From Nitrosomonas communis (GTDB taxonomy: Bacteria > Pseudomonadota > Gammaproteobacteria > Burkholderiales > Nitrosomonadaceae): a DNA stretch of 42,959 bases. The notes beneath the pieces are model-generated. The model saw nothing but the letters and a program-made list of their open reading frames with translations, ran no database searches and had not been told where the DNA came from. Location: NCBI RefSeq assembly GCF_024102715.1, contig NZ_JAGFJM010000002.1, positions 1 to 42,959 on the forward strand. The letters run 5' to 3'. The translations under genes were made by a program, and so were the position numbers. Numbering within the stretch: the first letter of the stretch is position 1; each line of letters begins with the position of its first letter. This document shows, one piece after another, positions 1-8,196 of this stretch.

Positions 1-2
1 AC

Positions 3-206
3 CTGTATCAGCTCATGCAGGGCAAAACAGTTATTGCCATTGCCCACCGCTTATCCACCATTGCCGCCATGGATCGACTCATCGTATTAGATAAAGGACG
101 CATTGTTGAACAAGGCAGTCACGCTGAACTGCTCTCGCATGATCAACTCTATGCCATGCTCTGGAATCACCAGTCAGGAGGATTCCTTGGACAACTGAGC
201 AGCTAG
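3..206 (+). CDS. ABC transporter ATP-binding protein, C-terminal fragment
   Basis: This is the last 67 codons of a gene that begins before the window. The frame is open from the first complete codon at position 3. The residues around [10 protein letters not shown] form the H-loop (switch histidine) of an ABC ATPase. They are followed by the usual distal strand and tail, with a [13 protein letters not shown] core. This ending is typical of exporter-type fused permease-ATPases (MsbA/HlyB-like), in which the ATPase is C-terminal. The Walker A, signature and Walker B motifs lie outside the window, so substrate and subfamily cannot be judged. The 203 bases to the next gene hold no convincing terminator. 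Confidence 0.85.
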   Translation: MYQLMQGKTVIAIAHRLSTIAAMDRLIVLDKGRIVEQGSHAELLSHDQLYAMLWNHQSGGFLGQLSS

Positions 207-409
207 CAGAATAAAGGTAATCACGTTTAAAAAGTATCTCAAGAATTGATCAATATTCATAAAATTAACCTTATCTGATAGCAAAAATATTTTGACGAAA
301 CCTGAAACTCTGATAGGCTTGCTGTTAACTTCCAAAGCTAAGTTCTTTCGTGCATCAGTACGCAAGATTACCAATTTAGCTTTTAACTGAAATTCTCCGG
401 AGGATCAGT

Positions 410-739
410 ATGAAAATAATAAAATTGGGACAGATAGTTTTTGGTTTCATATTCACAGCTATTCTCGCGATAAGCCCTGCATGGTCGACACCTGAGGAAA
501 CACCTCATCCCGGATTCGCATGGCAAAATGGCGCTGAAATCTATGCCAAGATTTGCGCTTATTGCCATGAAGCTCAAGTTGGACCGCCCATTCGCAATCG
601 AGAACTGCCCCCGGCATATATTCGTGCAATTGTCCGCAACGGCAAGCGGGCCATGCCCGCCTTCCGTTCTTCAGAAATCGATGATGAATCGTTAGTCAAA
701 TTAGTTGATTTCATTTCAAAAAAAGAAACTGAACATTAA
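410..739 (+). CDS. Small c-type cytochrome, 4-cresol dehydrogenase/eugenol hydroxylase cytochrome subunit type
   Basis: A 109-residue exported monohaem cytochrome c. An N-terminal signal peptide (about residues 1-26, ending near SPAWS) precedes the haem site CAYCH at residues 49-53. The probable axial methionine is Met82 in AMPAF. Spacing and flanking residues (VGPP, then IVRNGKRAMPAFRSSEIDD) closely resemble the cytochrome subunit of p-cresol methylhydroxylase as I remember it. In that family the cytochrome accepts electrons one at a time from the flavoprotein FAD and passes them to periplasmic carriers. A clear ribosome site (GGAGGA) sits just upstream of the ATG. The stop TAA is fused to the next gene's Shine-Dalgarno (TAAGGAGGT), so the two are translated as one operon with the flavoprotein two genes on. 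Confidence 0.85.
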   Translation: MKIIKLGQIVFGFIFTAILAISPAWSTPEETPHPGFAWQNGAEIYAKICAYCHEAQVGPPIRNRELPPAYIRAIVRNGKRAMPAFRSSEIDDESLVKLVDFISKKETEH

Positions 740-753
740 GGAGGTCGCCTACT

Positions 754-1713
754 ATGGACGAAGCACGACGCAGCCTCATCAAAGGTATGTTCACTGGTGG
801 AACGTGGCTAGCTCTGGGTTTACCTTCCATCGTTCCGGCCATACCCACCAATCAGCCTACTGCTGGCAAAGCCCGGAATTACAGGTTATTGCTGGGAAAT
901 ACAGCCATCAACGAAGCATTCAACAGCGGTGCCAATGCTGCCTGGACCAGCTATACCCACAACCAGCAGGGCTTGTTACCAGTGACAAAATTAGAAACTG
1001 CAGTCCTGGCTAATCCGTTTGGTATAGCTGAAGTATTGCAACAATCTCCTGGTCGCTGGATTGCCATTATGGATGATGCCATCGCAGCAATCTTCACTGA
1101 ATTGATCCGAAGTATTGATGGCCATCTGCTGTCGCTTGGTTTACATACGTATTCCGGCGATGACATGTCCCTGCCGCTTCGTCATGTGTGGACCACCGCA
1201 TCCCCTGTATTCAGTGCAGGAGGATTATTGGCATCCAGGCTTGCCCAAAATCAGCATAGTTTTTCCATCGTCGAACATTTTCTCGCAGAGGCAGAAACGG
1301 CAAGCAATGAGGCAATAAGAGGCCAATCAATATCCTGCTTCCGGTCTTACCGGTCAGCCGAGCAAGCGACAGTGCAGCTCCATTGTGCAGGTATTTCCCC
1401 GGTCGAAGCAAGTACGCTACTGGGCTGGAAAACATCCACAAAATGGGAATCCGTACCTCCCCCACCAAACGAACGCTCAACTTTCCCCAACAACGCAGCA
1501 AATGATGCAGCAACTGAACCTTACCAAGGTACAAGCTGGGTAGAAGCTACCGGCTATGCCATTGCTGCTACTGCGCTTGGCATGGAAATGTTGCAAGAAT
1601 CTTGCACTCGCCGTGCATTTGTATATGAATCAAGTCAAAGTAATCAGCATAGAGAGAGATCATCGCAAGGATTAGCGCAAACACATTTCGTCTCGTTCAT
1701 AATGGACGTGTAA
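754..1713 (+). CDS. Unrecognised protein with Tat-like signal, inside the cresol-hydroxylase-like operon
   Basis: A 319-residue protein I do not recognise. The N-terminus has ARRSLIKG (Arg5-Arg6) followed by a moderately hydrophobic stretch to about residue 30. This looks like a twin-arginine (Tat) export signal. No haem, Fe-S, nucleotide-binding or metal motif is evident. A segment near residues 125-160 contains GLHTYSGDD and PLRHVW, and a low-complexity Asn/Pro stretch follows around residues 230-255. A near-perfect ribosome site, AAGGAGGT, lies 8 bases before the ATG and overlaps the cytochrome stop. The gene sits exactly between the cytochrome and flavoprotein genes and shares their spacing, so a role in assembly, export or electron transfer of that enzyme is likely but is only an inference. 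Other possibilities are a periplasmic binding or accessory subunit. Confidence 0.75.
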   Translation: MDEARRSLIKGMFTGGTWLALGLPSIVPAIPTNQPTAGKARNYRLLLGNTAINEAFNSGANAAWTSYTHNQQGLLPVTKLETAVLANPFGIAEVLQQSPGRWIAIMDDAIAAIFTELIRSIDGHLLSLGLHTYSGDDMSLPLRHVWTTASPVFSAGGLLASRLAQNQHSFSIVEHFLAEAETASNEAIRGQSISCFRSYRSAEQATVQLHCAGISPVEASTLLGWKTSTKWESVPPPPNERSTFPNNAANDAATEPYQGTSWVEATGYAIAATALGMEMLQESCTRRAFVYESSQSNQHRERSSQGLAQTHFVSFIMDV

Positions 1714-1725
1714 GGAGTATACAGA

Positions 1726-3270
1726 ATGACCAGTCAATATATCGCATTACCCAAAGGCGTAGCCGAGCAAACTTTTGATGCGGCCATCAGCAGTTTCCGC
1801 AATGTGCTTGGTGATGCGGCTGTGCTCACGAGCGCAGAACAACTCGCACCCTACATCAAGACCATGATGCCGGTCCCCGATGCCAATCATATGCCTTCCG
1901 CAGCATTGCTGGCGACAACGGTCGAACAGATCCAGAAAATCGTTGCTATCTGTAATCAACACAAAGTGCCGATCTGGACGATTTCCACGGGGAAAAATCT
2001 GGGTTATGGCTCCGCAGCGCCAGCAGAACGCGGGCAGGTAGTACTTGATCTCAAACGCATGAACCGTATTCTCGAGGTCGATAAGGATTTGGCTTACGCC
2101 CTGGTTGAGCCAGGTGTCACCTATCAGCAATTGTATGATTATATCAACGAGCATAAGCTGGGATTATGGCTATCCATGCCCGCACCCACTGCCATTGCGG
2201 GGCCGGTCGGCAATACCCTGGATCGCGGGGTGGGTTATACCCCTTATGGCGAGCATTTTCTGTTTGCCTGTGGCATGGAAGTCGTATTAGCTAACGGCGA
2301 AGTATTGCGTACCGGCATGGGTTCGATGCCCAATTCCAATACCTGGCAGGTATTCAAATGGGGTTATGGTCCCTATCTGGATGGAATTTTCACACAATCC
2401 AACTATGGCATAGTCACTAAATTTGGTTTCTGGCTCATGCCGGCGCCACCGGCATTTAAACCTTTCGTTATTCAGTACCAGCATGAAGAAGATATCGTAG
2501 AAATTGTGGAAACGATCCGACCGTTGCGCATCAATGGCATCATTCCCAACGCGGTCGTCATCGCCCATGCATTATACGAAGCACCGGTAATAGCCCGACG
2601 TAGCGATTATGTCTCTGGGCCGGGTTCTATCTCGGATGAAGCTGTCCGTAAAATTACGAAGGATCATAAACTGGGAATCTGGAATGTGTATGCCGCGCTC
2701 TATGGCACTCAGGAACAAATCGACGTCAATTGGCAAATCGTCACACAAGCCTTTGGCCGATCAGGCAAAGCCAAGATCCTGACCGAACAGGAAATGGGCG
2801 ATGATCCTGCATTTAATTACCGTGCCAAACTGATGCGCGGAGATATGACGCTCACGGAGTTCTCCTTGTATAACTGGCGCGGAGGCGGCGGCTCGATGTG
2901 GTTTGCGCCTGTTTCGCAAGCACGTGGCAGTGAAACACTCAAACAAATGGCTCTTACCAAGCAGATTCTTGCTAAATATGGATTGGATTATTCCGGTGAA
3001 TTTATTGTCGGCATGCGCGACATGCATCATATCGTTGACGTGCTGTACGATAAAACCGATCCCGAACAAACGAAAGCTGCTTATCAATGTTTCGATGAAC
3101 TGCTGACCGTATTCTCGGCGCAAGGTTACGGCACCTATCGCGTCAACACTGCGTTTATGGATAAAGTGGCAGAGACCTATGGGCCGGTGCAGCGGAATGT
3201 GCACAAAACACTCAAACATGCGCTGGATCCGAATGGCATTCTTGCGCCGGGAAAATCGGGAATTCGATAG
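1726..3270 (+). CDS. 4-cresol dehydrogenase/eugenol hydroxylase-type FAD flavoprotein (VAO family)
   Basis: A 514-residue flavoprotein of the vanillyl-alcohol oxidase/p-cresol methylhydroxylase family. An N-terminal FAD-binding half carries KNLGYGSAAP (90-99) and GPVGNTLDRGVGYTPYGEHF (159-178). The C-terminal cap domain carries LYNWRGGGGSMWFAPVS (381-397). From memory of P. putida PchF, Tyr382 here corresponds to the covalent FAD-linking Tyr384. Tyr471-Arg472 correspond to the substrate-phenolate residues Tyr473-Arg474, and Tyr94 to the third phenol-binding tyrosine. The family dehydrogenates para-alkyl phenols to quinone methides, which water hydroxylates to 4-hydroxybenzyl-type alcohols. 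There is no signal peptide, as in PchF. The ribosome site TAAGGAG again contains the stop of the preceding gene. The exact substrate (4-cresol, 4-ethylphenol, vanillyl or eugenol type) cannot be read from sequence alone. Confidence 0.92.
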   Translation: MTSQYIALPKGVAEQTFDAAISSFRNVLGDAAVLTSAEQLAPYIKTMMPVPDANHMPSAALLATTVEQIQKIVAICNQHKVPIWTISTGKNLGYGSAAPAERGQVVLDLKRMNRILEVDKDLAYALVEPGVTYQQLYDYINEHKLGLWLSMPAPTAIAGPVGNTLDRGVGYTPYGEHFLFACGMEVVLANGEVLRTGMGSMPNSNTWQVFKWGYGPYLDGIFTQSNYGIVTKFGFWLMPAPPAFKPFVIQYQHEEDIVEIVETIRPLRINGIIPNAVVIAHALYEAPVIARRSDYVSGPGSISDEAVRKITKDHKLGIWNVYAALYGTQEQIDVNWQIVTQAFGRSGKAKILTEQEMGDDPAFNYRAKLMRGDMTLTEFSLYNWRGGGGSMWFAPVSQARGSETLKQMALTKQILAKYGLDYSGEFIVGMRDMHHIVDVLYDKTDPEQTKAAYQCFDELLTVFSAQGYGTYRVNTAFMDKVAETYGPVQRNVHKTLKHALDPNGILAPGKSGIR

Positions 3271-3366
3271 TTTCTGCTGCATCAATTACCGATGGCACTG
3301 ATACAAACGCATGCATAGAGAGGCGCTATAGCTCACAAAAAACAATCATTTTCAGTGGGAGGGCAA

Positions 3367-4479
3367 ATGAAAAAAATCAAGGCAGCAGTAATTCGACAAA
3401 AAGGAGGACCTTTTCAGATCGAAGAATTGTTGCAAGAGGAGCCACGTTCCGATGAAGTACGCGTTCGAATCGTGGCCACTGGCATGTGTCATACTGATAT
3501 GGTCGCACGCGATCAGCTCTATGATGTGCCGCTGCCAATTGTGCTTGGGCATGAGGGGGCGGGCGTCGTCGAGCAGGTCGGCAGCAATGTGAAAAAAGTA
3601 GCTGTTGGCGATCACGTCGTGCTGACCTATATGTGGTGCGGTCATTGCAGGCCATGTTTATCGGGTGATCTGACCTACTGTACGCATTTTTATGCGTTGA
3701 ATTTTGATGGAGCACGCGAGGATGGCAGCACTTCAACCTCTGGAGCAGCCACTGCACAAGAACCGATTCACGATCATTTCTTCGGGCAATCATCATTTGG
3801 CACCTTTGCGCTGGCGCACGAACGCAACGTGATCAAAGTACCGAAAGACGCACCACTGGAATTGCTTGGACCGCTCGGTTGCGGTATTCAAACTGGCGCG
3901 GGAGCCGTTATGAACGCATTAAAAGTCAGCCCTGGCAGCAGTTTTGTAACATTCGGCGGCGGCGCAGTAGGATTGAGCGCCGTAATGGCTGCACGTGTTG
4001 CAGGCGCTACTACCATTATCGCTGCAGACGTAGTTCCAGCGCGCCTGACTTTGGCCATGGAACTTGGCGCAACTCATACGATCAACAGTCGCGAAACCGA
4101 TCCAGTCGCGGCTGTTCGTGAAATTACGGCTGGAGGTGCTGATTTTGCACTCGAATCGAGTGGGCGCCCGACAGTATTACGCCAAGCCATTGATGCGCTG
4201 GCAATACGAGGGACCTGCGGTATAGTTGGCGCACCTGCCTTGGGGACTGAAGCTAGCTTTGATGTAAACGGCGTGATGACGACAGGAAAACGTATTATCG
4301 GGATCATTGAAGGTGACAGCAAGCCCGATCTTTTTATTCCTGCACTCGTTGCGCTTTACAAACAAGGAAGGTTTCCTTTCGACAAGCTAGTGAAGTTTTA
4401 TCCTCTCGATCGAATCAATCAGGCAGCGGAGGATAGTGAGAAAGGTATCACCATTAAGCCGGTTATCCGGCTGCAATGA
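3367..4479 (+). CDS. Zinc-dependent alcohol dehydrogenase, aryl-alcohol type
   Basis: A 371-residue medium-chain zinc dehydrogenase. The catalytic zinc ligands are Cys41, His62-Glu63 and Cys172. The structural zinc loop has four cysteines at 91, 94, 97 and 105 (C-x2-C-x2-C-x7-C). The Rossmann motif is GGGAVG (197-202), with Asp221 after the second strand, which favours NAD over NADP. The overall pattern is that of benzyl/aryl-alcohol dehydrogenases. I take the ATG at 3367, which has GGGAGG just upstream, over an in-frame GTG at 3355. It lies 96 bases after the flavoprotein gene on the same strand. It plausibly oxidises the 4-hydroxybenzyl-type alcohol made by that enzyme to the aldehyde. No aldehyde dehydrogenase gene follows in the window. 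Confidence 0.9.
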   Translation: MKKIKAAVIRQKGGPFQIEELLQEEPRSDEVRVRIVATGMCHTDMVARDQLYDVPLPIVLGHEGAGVVEQVGSNVKKVAVGDHVVLTYMWCGHCRPCLSGDLTYCTHFYALNFDGAREDGSTSTSGAATAQEPIHDHFFGQSSFGTFALAHERNVIKVPKDAPLELLGPLGCGIQTGAGAVMNALKVSPGSSFVTFGGGAVGLSAVMAARVAGATTIIAADVVPARLTLAMELGATHTINSRETDPVAAVREITAGGADFALESSGRPTVLRQAIDALAIRGTCGIVGAPALGTEASFDVNGVMTTGKRIIGIIEGDSKPDLFIPALVALYKQGRFPFDKLVKFYPLDRINQAAEDSEKGITIKPVIRLQ

Positions 4480-4989
4480 CAAAATTCATGAAATTTCACT
4501 CAGTATACCGACTTTAGCCGATTCACCAGAAAATGCAAAGGAAAGAATCAGATCATAAGAAAAAATGGACCATCTCTTTTACTCCATACCAATTTCGACC
4601 AACTACCGATTAAGGGCAATGGTAGCACGGAAAGGGACCAAAGGTTTTACCTGACCTGAACTTTGCGCAGCAACTTGCGACAGGCATGAACCATATCAAT
4701 GATCAATCAGTGAATGATTTACCCTATAATCCCCTCGGCAGCGAAAAGAATTCAGGTGTTGACCGCTTCAATGGTGTTTGAGCCATGGCAATATTCACGC
4801 CTGATCAATGGATCACCATTCAACATACGCTGTGTCACTATCCTGTCAATGCACAAACTGTTTTACCGGGGATGAAACCAAAAGTAGGCAAAACGATAAA
4901 ATAGCAGCAAGACTACACGATTATACGATCTTTCAGTCGCTGCCATATTTGCAACGATCTAATTACTCATACCTTCAATAAGAAAAATA
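4480..4989 (+). other. Gene-free stretch with possible decayed coding remnant
   Basis: A 510-base gap between the alcohol dehydrogenase and the FMN reductase genes. One plus-strand frame (about 4563-4904) reads as protein-like text interrupted by stops. Segments such as DLNFAQQLATGMNHINDQSV and MAIFTPDQWITIQHTLCHYP share this frame, separated by TGA or TAG codons. No segment is long enough to be a gene with a believable start, and I do not recognise the family. It may be a pseudogene remnant or chance. No tRNA, clear terminator or repeat was found. Confidence 0.3.
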
Positions 4990-5556
4990 ATGACACTTAA
5001 ACTCCATATTATCATTTGCAGTACCCGACCAGGTCGGGTTGGACCATATGTTGCTAAGTGGTTCCATCACATGGCAATACAGCATGGTCAATTTGAAGCC
5101 ATACTGATCGACCTTGCAGCATTCAATCTTCCTGTTTACGATGAGCCAGAACATCCTGTTCTCCAGCATTACCGGCATGAGCACACCAAAAACTGGGCCG
5201 CCAGCGTCAATACGGCAGATGCCTATGTGTTCGTTACTCCAGAGTATAACTTCGGCCCCCCTCCATCGCTTCTGAATGCACTGAACTATGTTTATAAAGA
5301 ATGGAATTATAAGCCAGCCGGTATCGTCAGTTACGGTGGCGTTTCAGGAGGACTCCGATCCGCACTGATTGAGAAACTGACCTTGACTACCTTGAAAATG
5401 ATGCCTATGGTAGAAGCAGTGTCAGTTCAAAATGTTTCCACTCTCATTGATGACAGCAAGAATTTCACACCTAGCGACCATCACATCAGCTCAGGCACAT
5501 CTCTGCTCAACGAGCTGTACAAATGGGCACAGGCGCTTAAAACGATGAGAACATGA
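4990..5556 (+). CDS. NAD(P)H-dependent FMN reductase family protein
   Basis: A 188-residue flavodoxin-fold protein of the NADPH-dependent FMN reductase family. The phosphate-binding loop is STRPGRVG (11-18) after the first strand. The isoalloxazine loop is TPEYNFGPP (83-91), and a GGVSGGLRS turn lies around 116-124. Members reduce free FMN or quinones, azo compounds or metals with NAD(P)H. Length and motif order are normal for the family. It stands alone, 510 bases after the alcohol dehydrogenase gene, on the same strand. A role in quinone or quinone-methide detoxification next to the cresol-hydroxylase-like genes is attractive but is only an inference from position. Confidence 0.85.
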   Translation: MTLKLHIIICSTRPGRVGPYVAKWFHHMAIQHGQFEAILIDLAAFNLPVYDEPEHPVLQHYRHEHTKNWAASVNTADAYVFVTPEYNFGPPPSLLNALNYVYKEWNYKPAGIVSYGGVSGGLRSALIEKLTLTTLKMMPMVEAVSVQNVSTLIDDSKNFTPSDHHISSGTSLLNELYKWAQALKTMRT

Positions 5557-5682
5557 TCTTGTATTTATTGTGTAGTTGTTACAGCGTAACGCTATCAATT
5601 CGACTATTTAATTTGAGGTATTTATTGCGAGCCTGATTAGAGCAATGATTACACTCTACTTTAATCAAAGAGGTAATGATCC

Positions 5683-6294
5683 ATGGATTTTCCCGATTTT
5701 TATGAACTGGCTCCTGTCGTCCGGACGCGCGATCCATTTGCAGCCTTATTAGGTGCGGCACGTGATGGCATACTGGAATACCGTTATCTCGATGCGGTGC
5801 GGCTGGCCGGTCATTCATGCCCTACTGTTGCGGGTGCATTCCTCATCGGGCGCGCCGCCTTGCATGCACTCTACCCAGATGAGCCTGCCGAGCGTGGCGC
5901 GATTGCAGTGCATATGCCTGCGCCAGAGTGTGAAGGCACCACCGGTGTAATGGCGCAAGTATTGACATTATTGACAGGTGCAGCGGCCAGCAATGGCTTC
6001 CATGGCATACAAGGACATTTCAAGCGCATGGGCTTGCTTAGTTTTGCAGCGCAGCGGGAAGGAGAAGCCATACACTTTAAGCGCCTCGATAGTGGGACAA
6101 GTGTAGCCGTGGAACTCGACATTTCTTGGGTACCGGGTGACCCAGCGCAAAGCGGGCGCTTGATGGCCATCTTACAAAATCGTGCAGATGATACATTGCG
6201 TCGCGCCTTTGCCGATGCTTGGCAAGCACGCGTGCGCCGTTTGTTATTGGAATTCGCAGATGATCCACGGGTAATTCGCGTCAGGCCAGTATAA
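5683..6294 (+). CDS. FmdE-like domain protein of unknown function
   Basis: A 203-residue soluble protein. The stretch AGHSCPTVAGAFL (42-54), with His44 and Cys46, and a second cysteine in PECEGTTGVMAQVLTLLTGA (81-100) match the pattern I associate with the FmdE/formylmethanofuran dehydrogenase subunit E-like family. That family has an N-terminal metal-binding GHxCP motif followed by a Cys-containing segment before a conserved TG. There is no C-terminal zinc ribbon. Outside methanogens the function of these proteins is unknown. The gene stands alone, with SD-like AGAGG before the ATG, 126 bases after the FMN reductase gene and convergent with the symporter gene. Confidence 0.6.
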   Translation: MDFPDFYELAPVVRTRDPFAALLGAARDGILEYRYLDAVRLAGHSCPTVAGAFLIGRAALHALYPDEPAERGAIAVHMPAPECEGTTGVMAQVLTLLTGAAASNGFHGIQGHFKRMGLLSFAAQREGEAIHFKRLDSGTSVAVELDISWVPGDPAQSGRLMAILQNRADDTLRRAFADAWQARVRRLLLEFADDPRVIRVRPV

Positions 6295-6374
6295 TCACCG
6301 ATATCAAGCAAAAGTTAATTCGTTTGATCGAGATATGATTCTCACCTGCTGCTGAATGGATTAATTCGTCATTG

Positions 6375-7610
6375 CTAAGCACCTCTTATCCACTTCTGTA
6401 CGACCAGGCTGCCTATCATATCCCCTTCAACATTAACCATGGTACGAAACGCATCCAGCAAACGATCAACAGGCAGCAAAATAGCTACCGCTTCGGCGGG
6501 CAGACCTACTGCCTGCAACACCATCACCATGGTCACCATACCCGCGCTGGGAATGCCCGGTGCACCGATGGCGGCAAGCATGGCTATCAGGAAAACGATC
6601 AGCTGCTGCATAATATCGAGCTCAATGCCCACAAGATTGGCAACAAATAAAGCGGCAATCGCCTCGTATAATGCCGTTCCGTCCATATTCATGGTTGTTC
6701 CAAGGGGGATGACAAAGCCTGCCACATCGGGCTTGACGTGCAAATGCTGTTCCACACATCGCAAGGTGATCGGCATGGTTGCCGCACTGGAACTGGTTGC
6801 AAATGCGGTAATCAACGCTTCACGCGCGCCCTTCCAGAATTTAACAGGCGTCATGCCGGTCATTAAATAAAGGGTTAGCGGCAATACGACCAAACAATGA
6901 AATAATGTTACGCCAATAACAATCGCAATGAATTTAATCAAAGTGGTGAGCAGGGTGATATCCTGAGCAACGATCAATTGTAGCAACAATGCCATGATAC
7001 CAAGCGGAGCAAGGCGCATGATCCAGCCCACCAGCATCAGTATCAGCTCGAGAAACTCTTTCATCAGAATGAGGATATTCTGATAACGTTCCCCACCGAC
7101 CACCAGAGCAATTCCCAGTAACAATGCAAACACCACAATAGCAAGGATATGACCCTGAGCAAGTGCCGTTAATGGATTCATAAACAATGAATGCAGGAAA
7201 TGCGCAAAAAACTCCGGCAACGACATCTGACTAACTTCGAAACCCTGTATGGCATCCTTAAACATTGTAATTTCAAGCCCTTCGCCCGGTCGGAATACAT
7301 TCGCTACGGTCAGCCCAAGTAGAATGGCCAATGCCATAGTGAATGCAAAAAAACCAAGCGTGATTTGCCATACCCGATTCATTTGCTGATGTGCACGTAA
7401 ATTGGCAACACCAACCACAATGGAGGTAAATACTAATGGGACAAGTACCATTTTCAATAAATCGATAAATAAAGTGCTGATCAGACTAGCGATATACAAA
7501 CTATTCTGAGAAATGGACGAATCCCGATCCAGCATGGCAAGCCCAGCGCCCAGTAAAATACCACACAATGCACCCAACAAAATTTGCATATTGAGCGCTA
7601 TTTTTGGCAT
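6375..7610 (-). CDS. Sodium/proton:dicarboxylate (glutamate-type) symporter
   Basis: A 411-residue inner-membrane transporter of the dicarboxylate/amino acid:cation symporter family (DctA/GltP/GltT type). Its serine-rich re-entrant loop ATSSSAATMP spans 271-280, and the sodium/substrate motif NMDGT spans 308-312, followed by the second hairpin around AAIGAPGIPSAG. Multiple hydrophobic helices run throughout, and the length is normal. The substrate (glutamate, aspartate or C4-dicarboxylate) cannot be fixed from sequence. The start ATG at 7610 follows a GGAGG-type ribosome site. It lies 58 bases after the RDD gene on the same strand and may be co-transcribed with it. Confidence 0.92.
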   Translation of the reverse strand: MPKIALNMQILLGALCGILLGAGLAMLDRDSSISQNSLYIASLISTLFIDLLKMVLVPLVFTSIVVGVANLRAHQQMNRVWQITLGFFAFTMALAILLGLTVANVFRPGEGLEITMFKDAIQGFEVSQMSLPEFFAHFLHSLFMNPLTALAQGHILAIVVFALLLGIALVVGGERYQNILILMKEFLELILMLVGWIMRLAPLGIMALLLQLIVAQDITLLTTLIKFIAIVIGVTLFHCLVVLPLTLYLMTGMTPVKFWKGAREALITAFATSSSAATMPITLRCVEQHLHVKPDVAGFVIPLGTTMNMDGTALYEAIAALFVANLVGIELDIMQQLIVFLIAMLAAIGAPGIPSAGMVTMVMVLQAVGLPAEAVAILLPVDRLLDAFRTMVNVEGDMIGSLVVQKWIRGA

Positions 7611-7668
7611 GGAAGCCTCCGGTTTGCGGCTGGATATGATACGAATGAATTTAATTTAGTCTTCAGTC

Positions 7669-8085
7669 TCAATTTTCTACTTTTATGATACGTGTCCCGG
7701 CGAGCCGATCGTGCAAAAACTGCCGGTCACGATCGAAGAATGCCCATATAATCCCGAAACCAATGAAAGTAATACCGATCACAGCAAAGAGGTAACGCGT
7801 AATGGCTTGTCGAGTCGTGAGCTTGCTGCCATCGGCTGATACCACACGCATTTTCCAGGTTTGCATGGCCAAGGTTTGGCCACCATGTGTCCAGAACCAG
7901 ATGAAATAAATTCCGGCAATAAACAACAAATAGAACTGAAATAGCGGTTTGAAATACACTGCCGTGGTATCACGGAATACAAAATGAAAAATAAAACTGG
8001 CTATAAACCAGACTGCAAGTAACAGCAGAGATTCATAAAGCATGCTTATTGCACGCCGCCAAAACCGAGGAGTCAAATTCATCAT
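7669..8085 (-). CDS. RDD family membrane protein
   Basis: A 138-residue integral membrane protein. It begins LTPRFWRRAISMLYESLLL, with the characteristic Arg near the first helix. It has hydrophobic segments around residues 12-35, 50-65 and 105-125, and a C-terminal FDRDRQFLHDRLAGTRII. That last segment is the typical ending of RDD proteins (arginine, two aspartates, then a DrlaGT motif). The function of most members is unknown, though some are linked to ion exchange. Two adjacent ATG codons (8085, 8082) could start it. It is upstream of the dicarboxylate symporter gene on the same strand and divergent from the tonB operon. Confidence 0.85.
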   Translation of the reverse strand: MMNLTPRFWRRAISMLYESLLLLAVWFIASFIFHFVFRDTTAVYFKPLFQFYLLFIAGIYFIWFWTHGGQTLAMQTWKMRVVSADGSKLTTRQAITRYLFAVIGITFIGFGIIWAFFDRDRQFLHDRLAGTRIIKVEN

Positions 8086-8196
8086 ATCAGCTTACTAGGT
8101 TCCTATCACTGGAGCCATTTTTTTAATTTTCTAAGTTAATCAAAGATACTTCTCTTTTTCGAATGGCACATTGTATGACATTCCATCTGGTCCATT

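Noticed and set aside
291-318. TTGACG-N16-TAGGCT as a promoter for the cytochrome operon
   Set aside because: The -35 is good but the -10 matches only three of six positions, so it is too weak to list.
174-374. A 66-codon minus-strand open frame before the cytochrome gene
   Set aside because: It runs antisense across the end of the ABC transporter gene with no ribosome site and no recognisable protein features.
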